Notes: generated by a model from the sequence alone, not told the origin. A stretch of DNA of 11,522 nucleotides from Bdellovibrio sp. (GCA_003694355.1 RFKI01000299.1:1-11522), one strand, 5' to 3'; shown: positions 1 to 6,354, numbered from the stretch's first letter. Translations and numbers: made by a program.

Positions 1-947
1 AAAGCAACCCCTAATGCAACATATTTTCTAAAATTCTGTCTCTTTGAAATGTTCTCAAGTGATTTTTGCATGCCCAGAGAAATGCTTAAAGAATTACTTA
101 TATCCAAACCATAAGCACTTTGAAAATCTAACAGGATATCATCAATGCTCTCATAGCGCTTTTTTCTATCTCGTTCGCACATTTTATTTAATAAATTACG
201 CCATTCAAGGGGCACTTTTACATAAGCTGAAACAGGTATCCGTATGTCTTTTTTAATTACTTCTTGAATAAGTAAATGAAATTCTTTGGCTTCATAAGGG
301 CTTTTCCCAACAAGCATTTCATAAAAAATAATCCCAAGGCTTCGAATATCAGACTGTTTAGTTGCATTTTTACCCGTTGCCATCTCTGGAGACATATATC
401 TTACAGAACCCAGAACAGCTCCTGCTCGAGTTACATCAACATCATTATCAGATAATTTAGCAATTCCAAAATCAACAATTTTCGCTGTTCCATCGTCTTG
501 GATGATAATATTATGTGGTTTTAAATCACGATGGATAATACCTCGATCATGGAGAGCTTTAACCGCTTTTAAGAGTTGAAGGAAAATGGGAATCGCTTCC
601 TCAAGGGAAAAGGATCCTTTTTTTCGTAAGTATTCTTTAAGGGTTTTCCCCTGAACATATTCCATAGCAATATAAGGCTCACCCTCAAACTCTCCAATAC
701 TGTAAATAGTCACAATGTTTGGATGATGAACTTGAGCAAGAGCTTTTGCCTCAATATAAAATCTCTTTAAAAGCTCTTCTTTTTTTTCTTCATACTCGCG
801 TGTGATAAACTTTAAGGCTACACGACGGCCTAAGAGGTCTTCAACAGCCTCATAAACAGTTCCCATGCCGCCCTCTCCGATCTTTTTAATGATCTTGTAA
901 GGACCGACATGTGTATCTTCTAAAAGCGTTTGTGATCTTTTTTTCAT
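1..947 (-). CDS. Hanks-type serine/threonine protein kinase (partial, C-terminus beyond left edge)
   Basis: The reading frame opens at ATG 947-945 and runs off the left edge, giving 315 visible residues. The complete kinase domain spans about residues 17-275. It has a glycine-rich loop (GEGGMG, 24-29), VALK with Lys46, an αC Glu at about 66, the catalytic loop HRDLKPHN (139-146), DFG (159-161), SPE in place of APE (186-188), Asp200 of subdomain IX and an Arg near 264. All catalytic residues are present, so it should phosphorylate Ser/Thr. A small oddity is SDIRSLG (199-205), where the residue after Ile is normally aromatic. The last visible residues (about 307-315) turn hydrophobic, which may begin a membrane segment leading to an extracytoplasmic sensor domain, as in many PknB-like kinases; this cannot be confirmed here. 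The start lacks a clear Shine-Dalgarno sequence. It lies 98 bp downstream of the β-helix acyltransferase on the same strand. Target unknown. Confidence 0.93.
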   Translation of the reverse strand, partial: MKKRSQTLLEDTHVGPYKIIKKIGEGGMGTVYEAVEDLLGRRVALKFITREYEEKKEELLKRFYIEAKALAQVHHPNIVTIYSIGEFEGEPYIAMEYVQGKTLKEYLRKKGSFSLEEAIPIFLQLLKAVKALHDRGIIHRDLKPHNIIIQDDGTAKIVDFGIAKLSDNDVDVTRAGAVLGSVRYMSPEMATGKNATKQSDIRSLGIIFYEMLVGKSPYEAKEFHLLIQEVIKKDIRIPVSAYVKVPLEWRNLLNKMCERDRKKRYESIDDILLDFQSAYGLDISNSLSISLGMQKSLENISKRQNFRKYVALGVA

Positions 948-983
948 AATATTATCTGACACTTATTCGGCACATAAAGATGT

Positions 984-994
984 CTGTATTACAG
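984..994. promoter_or_regulatory. Short perfect dyad upstream of the kinase gene
   Basis: CTGTA-T-TACAG is a perfect 5-bp inverted repeat around one base, about 37 bp upstream of the kinase start. It is operator-like in size. The CTGT/ACAG half-sites resemble the E. coli LexA box, but the spacing is 3 rather than 8, so no regulator is assigned. It may be chance. Confidence 0.2.
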
Positions 995-1020
995 GACTAA
1001 GGAAAATATCGGCCAATTAT

Positions 1021-1046
1021 AGACTTTTGTCTTTAGACAAAAATCT
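1021..1046 (-). terminator. 12-bp hairpin at the stop codon of the β-helix acyltransferase gene
   Basis: Two 12-base arms (1021-1032 and 1035-1046) flank two bases. In minus-strand RNA all 12 positions pair, one as a G·U wobble; in plus-strand RNA that position is a C·A mismatch. This favours a hairpin acting in the minus transcript. Opening one closing pair gives an 11-bp stem with a UAAA loop. It begins at the last base of the acyltransferase stop codon, where terminators often sit. The sequence after it is only mildly U-rich, so it may be a weak terminator, an attenuator before the kinase gene, or an RNA-stability element. Confidence 0.4.
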
Positions 1047-1846
1047 TATTTCACAACATGCCTTCTTAAAGAGACAACGCCGCTCACTGTTTCCCCATCA
1101 TAGACACGAGCTCTTGGCAAAAGAACAGCATGAGGAAGCACTAAAGCTTTTTCCCCAATATGAACGCCGCCCATAACACTCGCCTTAAGCCCAATAGTGC
1201 TTCCTGAGCCAATCTTTGTTTTACTGATCACAAGATATCCCTTTTGACCATAGTGAGCAAATAAGGTAGCGGATCCCCCAATGGTCACATAGTCTCCTAT
1301 TTCAATAAGGCATGGATCTGAAATGTTAGTTGTATTAATAACAACTCCTTTTCCTATCTTCATTCCCATCATTTTGAAAAATAAAATATTAAGAGGTGTC
1401 GGTGTTATAAATTCCAAAAAAGTATATCTAACCAAGTAAGTTAAGGCATTATGCACATACCATGGAATACTTTGTACGGAAAACCATATCCCTCTCCATG
1501 GCTTAACCCGAAAAGGCATTAGAAAATTAAATAAAGGAACCACAAAGATTAAAGTGATTCCATAAATTAAATACCCAAAAGACAGGCTCCAAGCCAAAAA
1601 TGGAATCTTTAAAAACACACTCCATGATTCTGAAAAGTGAACCATATAATAAAAAAACATTAAAGCAGGGGTTAAAGAGATTCCCAAAACCAATGTACAA
1701 ACAAAAAATAAAGGAGAAAGAGTCAATACAAACATCAACGTTCGAAAGCGCCTTAAAGCACTTTCAAAATACCCCATCAATCCAGGCAAATCAGATGTTT
1801 TTTTTAAAACATCGTCTTTACTTTCCTTTTTTGAAGTGTTTTCCAT
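1046..1846 (-). CDS. Membrane-anchored left-handed β-helix (hexapeptide repeat) acyltransferase-like protein
   Basis: The protein has 266 residues. A charged N-terminus (1-35) precedes hydrophobic segments at about 36-68 and 81-110, so it should sit in the inner membrane. Residues 162-256 form an imperfect hexapeptide-repeat β-helix (IEIGDYVTIGG, TKIGSGSTIG, VHIGEKALV), the fold of O-/N-acetyltransferases. His198 in the TLFAH stretch is a possible catalytic residue. The arrangement of membrane helices followed by a β-helix with 'NTTNISDPCLIEIGD' resembles, from memory, the C-terminal part of Pls/PosA-type NRPS proteins, here as a stand-alone protein. The substrate cannot be read from sequence; a cell-envelope glycan or lipid is an inference. 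AAGGAG lies only 2 bases before the ATG, a short spacing, but the next Met (residue 24) has no better site. A hairpin follows the stop codon. It runs divergently from the surface-protein unit. Confidence 0.8.
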   Translation of the reverse strand: MENTSKKESKDDVLKKTSDLPGLMGYFESALRRFRTLMFVLTLSPLFFVCTLVLGISLTPALMFFYYMVHFSESWSVFLKIPFLAWSLSFGYLIYGITLIFVVPLFNFLMPFRVKPWRGIWFSVQSIPWYVHNALTYLVRYTFLEFITPTPLNILFFKMMGMKIGKGVVINTTNISDPCLIEIGDYVTIGGSATLFAHYGQKGYLVISKTKIGSGSTIGLKASVMGGVHIGEKALVLPHAVLLPRARVYDGETVSGVVSLRRHVVK

Positions 1847-1930
1847 AACTCCTTTCTATTCGGACACTTTTATTTCATTCAAAAATCTTATCTACTTAAG
1901 GGCAGAATAAGCTTATAAAATATTCTAAAG

Positions 1931-1947
1931 GTCTTATGACTTAAGAC
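1931..1947. promoter_or_regulatory. Inverted repeat, possible operator
   Basis: GTCTTA (1931-1936) and TAAGAC (1942-1947) form a perfect 6-bp inverted repeat around a 5-base centre. It lies just upstream of the candidate promoter for the β-barrel gene, a fitting place for a regulator to bind. The right arm overlaps one of two ACTTAAG copies in this gap. No known consensus is matched. Confidence 0.3.
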
Positions 1948-1956
1948 TAGAAGATT

Positions 1957-1985
1957 TCTACATATCAATGAGACATCCATATTAT
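1957..1985 (+). promoter_or_regulatory. Candidate sigma-70-type promoter for the surface-protein operon
   Basis: TCTACA (1957-1962, 4 of 6 to TTGACA) and TATTAT (1980-1985, 5 of 6 to TATAAT) are separated by exactly 17 bases. Transcription would start near 1992, leaving a leader of roughly 28 bases before the ATG at 2020. In DNA this AT-rich such matches occur by chance, so the call is tentative. Confidence 0.4.
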
Positions 1986-2019
1986 GCAAAAGAAGAATTA
2001 AAATAAATAATGAGAGAAA

Positions 2020-2646
2020 ATGCGTATAAGAAAAAAATATTTTTTTATCTTCTTCTTTATCTTTTTGTTAAGTCCCCCCAAAGGGTCTTGTCAAAATACA
2101 GCATCTGTTTCATCGTCTTCTGAAGGAAAATTCATTTTCAATCCAGGATTTTTTTTCCGTGTAGATACCCGAAGACTTTCATCCATGTCTACTACAAAAA
2201 TACTGTACGGCGATCTTAACTTTGGATACCAGTATGCAAGCGGCTGGTACATTGGAATGCTCTACTCCACAGAAAATGAACAAGTGGTCTCAGAGAATTT
2301 TCCGAGCACAGGTATTGACACAAAATACAACTATCTCCGATCCTCTCTGGGTTTAAGTGGAGGTTATATTTATGGAAGTTACTATGCTCGCTTCCATGTT
2401 CTGACTCTTGCACGATGGGATATTGATGAAAACACCCATAAAGCTGTTTATCTAGGCGGTTGGGGAGGACAAATTGATCTGGGATTGAATTTTGAGTTAT
2501 TCCCCAACTTCCTTCTTGGACCTAAAATCACCTACAAATACATTATTTACCCCAAATACTCAGATAGTTCTGGAGAATCCAGTCTCTCTCCCCCCCTTTC
2601 AAAAGTTTCTTTAAACCCTTACTTTACAATATGGTGGGAGTTTTAA
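2020..2646 (+). CDS. Predicted small outer-membrane β-barrel protein
   Basis: The product has 208 residues. A signal peptide is clear: a basic start (MRIRKKY), a Phe/Ile-rich core and a probable cleavage near residues 22-25. The Cys in KGSC lacks a proper lipobox, so I read it as a signal peptidase I substrate. The mature part shows about eight alternating, aromatic-rich amphipathic strands, for example TKILYGDLNFGYQY, WYIGMLYS, YYARFHVLTLARW and FLLGPKITYKYIIY. It ends in TIWWEF, a C-terminal aromatic β-signal typical of barrels inserted by BamA. I do not recognise a named family. It is the first gene of a tight unit: the next gene starts 1 bp after its stop and takes its ribosome site from within this gene. 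The Shine-Dalgarno sequence is weak (GAGA). A run of seven C (2590-2596) lies in the last loop before the final strand. Confidence 0.75.
   Translation: MRIRKKYFFIFFFIFLLSPPKGSCQNTASVSSSSEGKFIFNPGFFFRVDTRRLSSMSTTKILYGDLNFGYQYASGWYIGMLYSTENEQVVSENFPSTGIDTKYNYLRSSLGLSGGYIYGSYYARFHVLTLARWDIDENTHKAVYLGGWGGQIDLGLNFELFPNFLLGPKITYKYIIYPKYSDSSGESSLSPPLSKVSLNPYFTIWWEF
2590..2596. repeat. C7 homopolymer following a TC-repeat, inside the β-barrel gene
   Basis: Seven consecutive C follow a TCTCTCT stretch in AT-rich DNA. It encodes part of SSLSPPLSK, a loop between the predicted last two strands. Slippage here would shift the frame and remove the terminal β-signal. Poly-C tracts act as phase-variation switches in some surface-protein genes, but seven is short and the role is speculative. 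Confidence 0.4.
2636..2640 (+). promoter_or_regulatory. Ribosome binding site fixing the GTG start at 2648
   Basis: GGGAG lies 7 bases before GTG 2648-2650, inside the last codons of the β-barrel gene. The signal peptide begins at exactly this GTG, so the site and the protein agree. Its position implies translational coupling to the upstream gene. Confidence 0.7.
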
Positions 2647-2647
2647 A

Positions 2648-4276
2648 GTGAATAAAAAACTCTCCTTTTTTTTCTTGATTATTAATTTGATAACAAGCTG
2701 CGCACAATTTAACTCCGATACGGGAGATCTGTTATCCAATGCCCTTTGTGGTGGAGTAAACCCAACAAAACCTATCCCAACCATCCCATCACTATTACAA
2801 GATTTTTATTTAGGACTGTTCTCAAACTCAAATACTCTTTCAACTGATGAAGCTTGTAACTTTAAATATCAGCGTCTAATCTCCCTTTCCATTCCCACTG
2901 AGGCAGATGAACAACAAGTGAAGCTTCTTCTAACCTCATCTAACTTCGATTACTCTCATATAAATCCTGATGGTTCAGACATTCGATTTATTGATTCCAG
3001 CTTTACACTTTTTGATTATTGGATTGAAATATGGAATCCTTCTGGAAGTTCTATCATCTGGATCAAAGTTCCCTCCTCTGGAACCATGGAGTTCCAAATG
3101 ATCTATGGGAATGCTACAGCCTCAGCATATTCCAATCCTGGTAATGTATTTAGCTATTCAACCCCTCAAACTTCTTATTTTGAATTACATAGTTCTTCAG
3201 CTCAAACCATGAACATAGCCAGTTATAGTGACGAAAACACCATTACTGTGACCACATCCTCTGGAACTTCTTCCATCACGCTGGATACTTATGGTTACTC
3301 ATCCATAAGTCAAGCCTCTCTGGGAGCCATTTCTTCAAATGGCCCCATAGAAGGGCGAATGACAAGTGTCAATTCAGCCTATGATTCCATTAGCCACATT
3401 AATCTAGCCTCCACTTCGTTAGGATATACCAAATCACGATATTCGGACTATTTCGAGGTTTATAATCCTTCCACATCAACAACAGCAAGTGTAACAATTT
3501 CTAACTATAATAGCTCAGGCAATTTCCAAGGAACTTTTAACTCCACAGTCAATCCTGGAGAGTTTAAAAAAATTGCTTTTAATTTTGATTTTTTTGGTCT
3601 CCTAGAAAGTGACCTTCCTTTATTAGGCTTTTATCAAGGCAACAACACTAGTGATCCCACTATTATTTTTCCTCCAGACACGGACCTTTTAGGAGTAAAC
3701 TCCCAATCAGCCACCATCGGAATCACACAAGACAGTACCTCTGGCACCATTTATTTCAGTTCTAACAGTCCTCCTCAAAATTTTTCAGGAAACAAAGGGA
3801 AAACTATCCAAATCAATACAGGGTCTGCCAGCCAAGGCAGCGGGGATGCCCTTCATATTGTATCTGACAAACCTATATTTGTTTTTGCTCAAGCAGATTC
3901 TGATGGTTCAGACACTTTTAGTTTTGTCCCAACTTCTGAAGTCAGCAACACCTATATTATCCCCACAGATAGTCAATATATTGCCATTGCCTCTCTCTAC
4001 TCTTCAACGATTTCAGTTTACGATTCCTCAGGGGCACTGATCACCTCAGCCACCACATCATCTGATGGCATCACTCCAGATAAAGTATATTTTGGAACAA
4101 CTAGCAATGTGGTCAGTTTCGCTGCAGGCACACGAGTGATTTCAGATAAACCCTTTTTTCTTTATTATGAATCTGGCAAAGAGGATGAAACCAATATTTT
4201 AGGAGCTAAACTCAATCGCCAAAAGCCTTCAACAGAGCCTTCAGTGACCGTTGGCGAAGAATATCCTTTATACTAG
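2648..4276 (+). CDS. Outer-membrane lipoprotein with DUF2341-like domain, surface/adhesin-like
   Basis: The protein has 542 residues and starts at GTG. The signal peptide ends in a lipobox (LITSC) with Cys18 as the lipidated residue; Ala at +2 suits outer-membrane sorting. Residues about 74-170 match the DUF2341 pattern: RLISLSIPT, the FDYSHINPDGSDIRFIDS stretch, then YWIEIWN, IIWIKVPSSG and MIYGNATA. This β-sandwich of unknown function occurs in large secreted surface proteins. The rest (about 175-530) is Ser/Thr-rich and β-strand-rich. Two modules carrying SDKP (406-409 and 499-502), each followed by a hydrophobic strand, resemble, more loosely, the IgGFc-binding-protein N-terminal domain. 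Cys34 and Cys70 may form a disulfide. The N-terminal part is too short for a passenger with its own transporter, so the upstream β-barrel is a plausible partner. No catalytic motif was seen. Binding or adhesion is an inference. Confidence 0.78.
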   Translation: MNKKLSFFFLIINLITSCAQFNSDTGDLLSNALCGGVNPTKPIPTIPSLLQDFYLGLFSNSNTLSTDEACNFKYQRLISLSIPTEADEQQVKLLLTSSNFDYSHINPDGSDIRFIDSSFTLFDYWIEIWNPSGSSIIWIKVPSSGTMEFQMIYGNATASAYSNPGNVFSYSTPQTSYFELHSSSAQTMNIASYSDENTITVTTSSGTSSITLDTYGYSSISQASLGAISSNGPIEGRMTSVNSAYDSISHINLASTSLGYTKSRYSDYFEVYNPSTSTTASVTISNYNSSGNFQGTFNSTVNPGEFKKIAFNFDFFGLLESDLPLLGFYQGNNTSDPTIIFPPDTDLLGVNSQSATIGITQDSTSGTIYFSSNSPPQNFSGNKGKTIQINTGSASQGSGDALHIVSDKPIFVFAQADSDGSDTFSFVPTSEVSNTYIIPTDSQYIAIASLYSSTISVYDSSGALITSATTSSDGITPDKVYFGTTSNVVSFAAGTRVISDKPFFLYYESGKEDETNILGAKLNRQKPSTEPSVTVGEEYPLY

Positions 4277-4281
4277 AGGAG
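4276..4281 (+). promoter_or_regulatory. Ribosome binding site deciding the GT9 start (ATG 4287)
   Basis: GAGGAG begins at the last base of the lipoprotein stop codon (4274-4276) and sits 5 bases before ATG 4287. This favours 4287 over an in-frame TTG at 4251 that lies inside the upstream gene, and over ATG 4293. Confidence 0.75.
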
Positions 4282-4286
4282 CGCAC

Positions 4287-5435
4287 ATGGCTATGCTAAA
4301 CTGTCGTTTTTTTAACGGTTATCGACCATGTCATAAAAATGAATCCTGTTCGCCAAAATGTCCACACATGGAGCCCCTTCAAACAAATATTCTCATGGTT
4401 CACCTGGGAGCTCTCGGTGCTGTTTTAAGAAGTACCTGCCTCCTCAGAGGCATTCGACAAAAATATCCCCATTCTCATATTACATGGGTCACTCAAAGTC
4501 CCGCCCACCATCTTCTTCAAAACAATCCTTTGATTGATAGGGTTTGCACCAATTCTGCTCAAAACATTCTACACCTTTCAGCTTTTCATTATCACATTGG
4601 CTTTTGTATTGATAAATCACCTGAAGCCTTTAGCATTATCAAAAACCTTTCCCCTCAAAAGCTTTTTGGTTTTTATATTCCCAAAGGTTATCGAGGAATA
4701 GCTCCAGCCACTCCTGCCGCAGAGGAACTTTGGCAAATAGGGCTATCTAACACTAAAAAATTTTTTGAAAATCAAAAAACAGAAAATCAACTCCTTTATG
4801 AAGCTCTGGAACTGGGACCTTATAAAGGCCAGCCATATGAAATATTTCTTACAAAAGAAGAAGAGGCTCTTTCTCAAAAACGTCACCAACTCTGGTCAGA
4901 AGGCAAACAAAAAATTTGCATTGGCATAAATACAGGCTGTAGCTCCACCATTCCCTACAAAAAACTCAGCATTTCCTCTCAAAGAAAGCTCATTCAATCT
5001 CTCTTAAATAAGTGGCATAACATTCAAGTGATACTTCTTGGAGGGAAAGAAGACGAAAAGCGCAATAAAGAAATCGCCAAAAACCTTCCTGTTATTCTGT
5101 CACCCACAAACCAAGGTCTTCGTGACGGGCTCTGCTCTGTAAAAGCTTGTGATCTTGTTATCAGTGGAGACAGCTTGGGAATGCATATGGCCATTGCTCT
5201 TAAAAAATGGGTGGTTGCTTGGTTTGGCCCCACCTGCCCCCAAGAAATTGACTTTTATCATCGAGGAGTTAAAGTTCAAACGAGAAAGTCTTGTGCCCCT
5301 TGCTGGAAACGCCACTGTTCCCAACAGATTAAATGTAATGAGGATATTGACATCCTGGAAATTCTCCAAGGCGTGTCCTTAGGACTTAAAAAAATCTCTG
5401 GCTCGATCAATATCTCTTCCAATTTGAGCCTTTAG
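4287..5435 (+). CDS. GT9-family glycosyltransferase (heptosyltransferase-like) with Cys-rich ends
   Basis: The chosen start gives 382 residues. The body follows the two-domain GT-B plan of ADP-heptose:LPS heptosyltransferases. It has ILMVHLGALGAVLRSTCLL (about 35-53), the donor-site segment GINTGCSSTIPYKK (after 200), ILLGGKEDEKRNKEI, then DLVISGDSLGMHMA with Asp295, and AWFGPT. Family members add a sugar, often heptose, to the LPS core at the inner membrane's cytosolic face. Two four-Cys clusters flank the body: Cys6, 15, 21, 25 and Cys336, 339, 344, 350. From memory, related 'deltaproteobacterial' GT9 proteins carry similar clusters, possibly binding metal. One departure matters: the usual Gly-Asp-Val after the first strand, whose Asp is the proposed base in WaaC, is Gly-Ala-Val here (Ala45). 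Donor and acceptor are unknown. The gene is third in the surface-protein unit, and its end overlaps the opposing ribF by 57 bp. Confidence 0.85.
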   Translation: MAMLNCRFFNGYRPCHKNESCSPKCPHMEPLQTNILMVHLGALGAVLRSTCLLRGIRQKYPHSHITWVTQSPAHHLLQNNPLIDRVCTNSAQNILHLSAFHYHIGFCIDKSPEAFSIIKNLSPQKLFGFYIPKGYRGIAPATPAAEELWQIGLSNTKKFFENQKTENQLLYEALELGPYKGQPYEIFLTKEEEALSQKRHQLWSEGKQKICIGINTGCSSTIPYKKLSISSQRKLIQSLLNKWHNIQVILLGGKEDEKRNKEIAKNLPVILSPTNQGLRDGLCSVKACDLVISGDSLGMHMAIALKKWVVAWFGPTCPQEIDFYHRGVKVQTRKSCAPCWKRHCSQQIKCNEDIDILEILQGVSLGLKKISGSINISSNLSL

Positions 5436-6302
5436 CTCTTCAAGAGAAGAAAATTTTTTCCTTTTTCTCAGATAATCTAAAAACTCAACCTTTAGAACTT
5501 CCCCATATAAATTCATTGCTTTTTCATCAATAAGATGAGTTTCCACAAGACGGCCTTGCGTTCCAAAGGTGGGACTTCCTCCAACATTCGTCACAGAAGG
5601 ATAGGCTTTATTTTTTCTCCATGTTCTTGTTATATAAACACCGTCCATTAAAGGATAAGGGTCAGTGAGCACAAAATTGGCTGTGGGTATCGATATTTGT
5701 TGTCCACGACCCTGCCCTTTTTTAACTTCTTCTTTAAGAAAAAAAGGACGACCTAAAAGTTCATGAGCCTTCTTCACATCACCTTTTAATAGAAGCTCCC
5801 GAATCCAGGAGCTGGATACCACACGCCCTTCCTTCAAAACGGGATCAACAACAATGGTTTGAAACCCCATCTTTTCTCCAAGTTCCTTTAAAAGCTTTAT
5901 ATCCCCTTCATGGCGAAAGCCCCATCTAAAATTAGGACCCACCACAATCGCTTTAGGATGCAACTTTTCCTTAAGGCTTTTAATAAAATCCTGAGCTCGA
6001 ATCTGAGAAAACTCTTTCGTAAAAGGCTCCAGAATCAAGGCCCCCACCTCCATTTTTCCCAGCTCTTCTTTTAAAGTTTCTTTAGAAAAAAGGGAATAAA
6101 AGGGCCGTTGAGGAAATAAAACCTTTACAGGATGAGGAGAAAAAGTAAACACCACAGGTTTTGCAGATAAAAGTTGGCCCTGCCGAATGGTCTCCTTAAC
6201 CAGGCACTGGTGTCCTAAATGAAGCCCATCAAAATTGCCAATAGTCACAACACTGGGACCAAAATGCAAGGGTACTTGTCTGAGACCATTGAAAACATCC
6301 AT
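5379..6302 (-). CDS. ribF: Bifunctional riboflavin kinase / FMN adenylyltransferase (FAD synthetase)
   Basis: The product has 307 residues, the usual RibF length, and makes FMN from riboflavin plus ATP and then FAD. The N-terminal adenylyltransferase half has GNFDGLHLGH (22-31), VFTFSPHP (51-58), GPNFRWGFRHEGD (122-134; family members usually have Asp-Phe where this has Asn-Phe) and SSSWIREL (163-170). The C-terminal flavokinase half has SIPTANF (204-210), GVYI (221-224), SVTNVGGSPTFG (236-247) with ETHL (catalytic Glu254), and LYGEVLKVEFLDYLR. Both halves look intact. The start is ATG 6302-6300, with AAGGA only 2 bases upstream, a short spacing also seen for the β-helix gene. It stands alone on its strand. 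Its 3′ end overlaps the GT9 gene convergently, and no terminator was found there. Confidence 0.97.
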   Translation of the reverse strand: MDVFNGLRQVPLHFGPSVVTIGNFDGLHLGHQCLVKETIRQGQLLSAKPVVFTFSPHPVKVLFPQRPFYSLFSKETLKEELGKMEVGALILEPFTKEFSQIRAQDFIKSLKEKLHPKAIVVGPNFRWGFRHEGDIKLLKELGEKMGFQTIVVDPVLKEGRVVSSSWIRELLLKGDVKKAHELLGRPFFLKEEVKKGQGRGQQISIPTANFVLTDPYPLMDGVYITRTWRKNKAYPSVTNVGGSPTFGTQGRLVETHLIDEKAMNLYGEVLKVEFLDYLRKRKKFSSLEELKAQIGRDIDRARDFFKS

Positions 6303-6337
6303 GTTCCTTAAAATACTGATTTTTTTTAATTAACCAA

Positions 6338-6354
6338 TTGAAATCTCTTTTCAA
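6338..6354. promoter_or_regulatory. Inverted repeat TTGAAA-N5-TTTCAA in the ribF/histidine kinase gap
   Basis: Perfect 6-bp half-sites (6338-6343 and 6349-6354) around 5 bases sit in the short divergent gap. The left half doubles as the −35 of a strong promoter match toward the histidine kinase, so a protein bound here could block it. The opposite half makes only a poor promoter toward ribF. Confidence 0.35.

Larger units (their letters stand above)
1847..2019. other. Divergent intergenic region between acyltransferase and β-barrel genes
   Basis: This 173-bp AT-rich gap must carry the promoters of both divergent genes. It holds a dyad (1931-1947), two copies of ACTTAAG (1894-1900 and 1939-1945, 45 bp apart) and a fair sigma-70-like promoter for the plus-strand gene. 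I could not pick out a convincing minus-strand promoter. No small gene or RNA gene was recognised. Confidence 0.6.

Noticed and set aside
44..256. Open reading frame on the plus strand
   Set aside because: It lies antisense inside the Ser/Thr kinase gene and has no recognisable features.
984..994. LexA (SOS) box upstream of the kinase
   Set aside because: The half-sites CTGT and ACAG are 3 bases apart instead of the 8 of the E. coli box.
1115..1133. GG-N10-GC spacing like a sigma-54 promoter (plus strand)
   Set aside because: It is inside the acyltransferase gene, points away from any plus-strand start nearby, and lacks the TTGC of the −12 element.
1600..1848. 82-residue plus-strand reading frame
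   Set aside because: It is antisense to the β-helix acyltransferase, which has clear domains.
2967..3916. 15-base direct repeat (CTGATGGTTCAGACA) in the lipoprotein gene
   Set aside because: Both copies encode a DGSD motif in different domains; a single short match 930 bp apart is not enough to call a repeat unit.
4251..4286. Longer GT9 start at TTG 4251
   Set aside because: It lies inside the lipoprotein gene with no Shine-Dalgarno sequence; ATG 4287 has GAGGAG at 5 bases.
5100..5369. Minus-strand and alternate-frame readings within the GT9 gene (5024-5382)
   Set aside because: They are shadows of the GT9 gene, whose motifs are unambiguous.
5375..5385. GTCCTTAGGAC as a terminator between GT9 and ribF
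   Set aside because: Only about 4 bp can pair, and the run that follows is A-rich on the plus strand, with no U-tract after the stem in either transcript.
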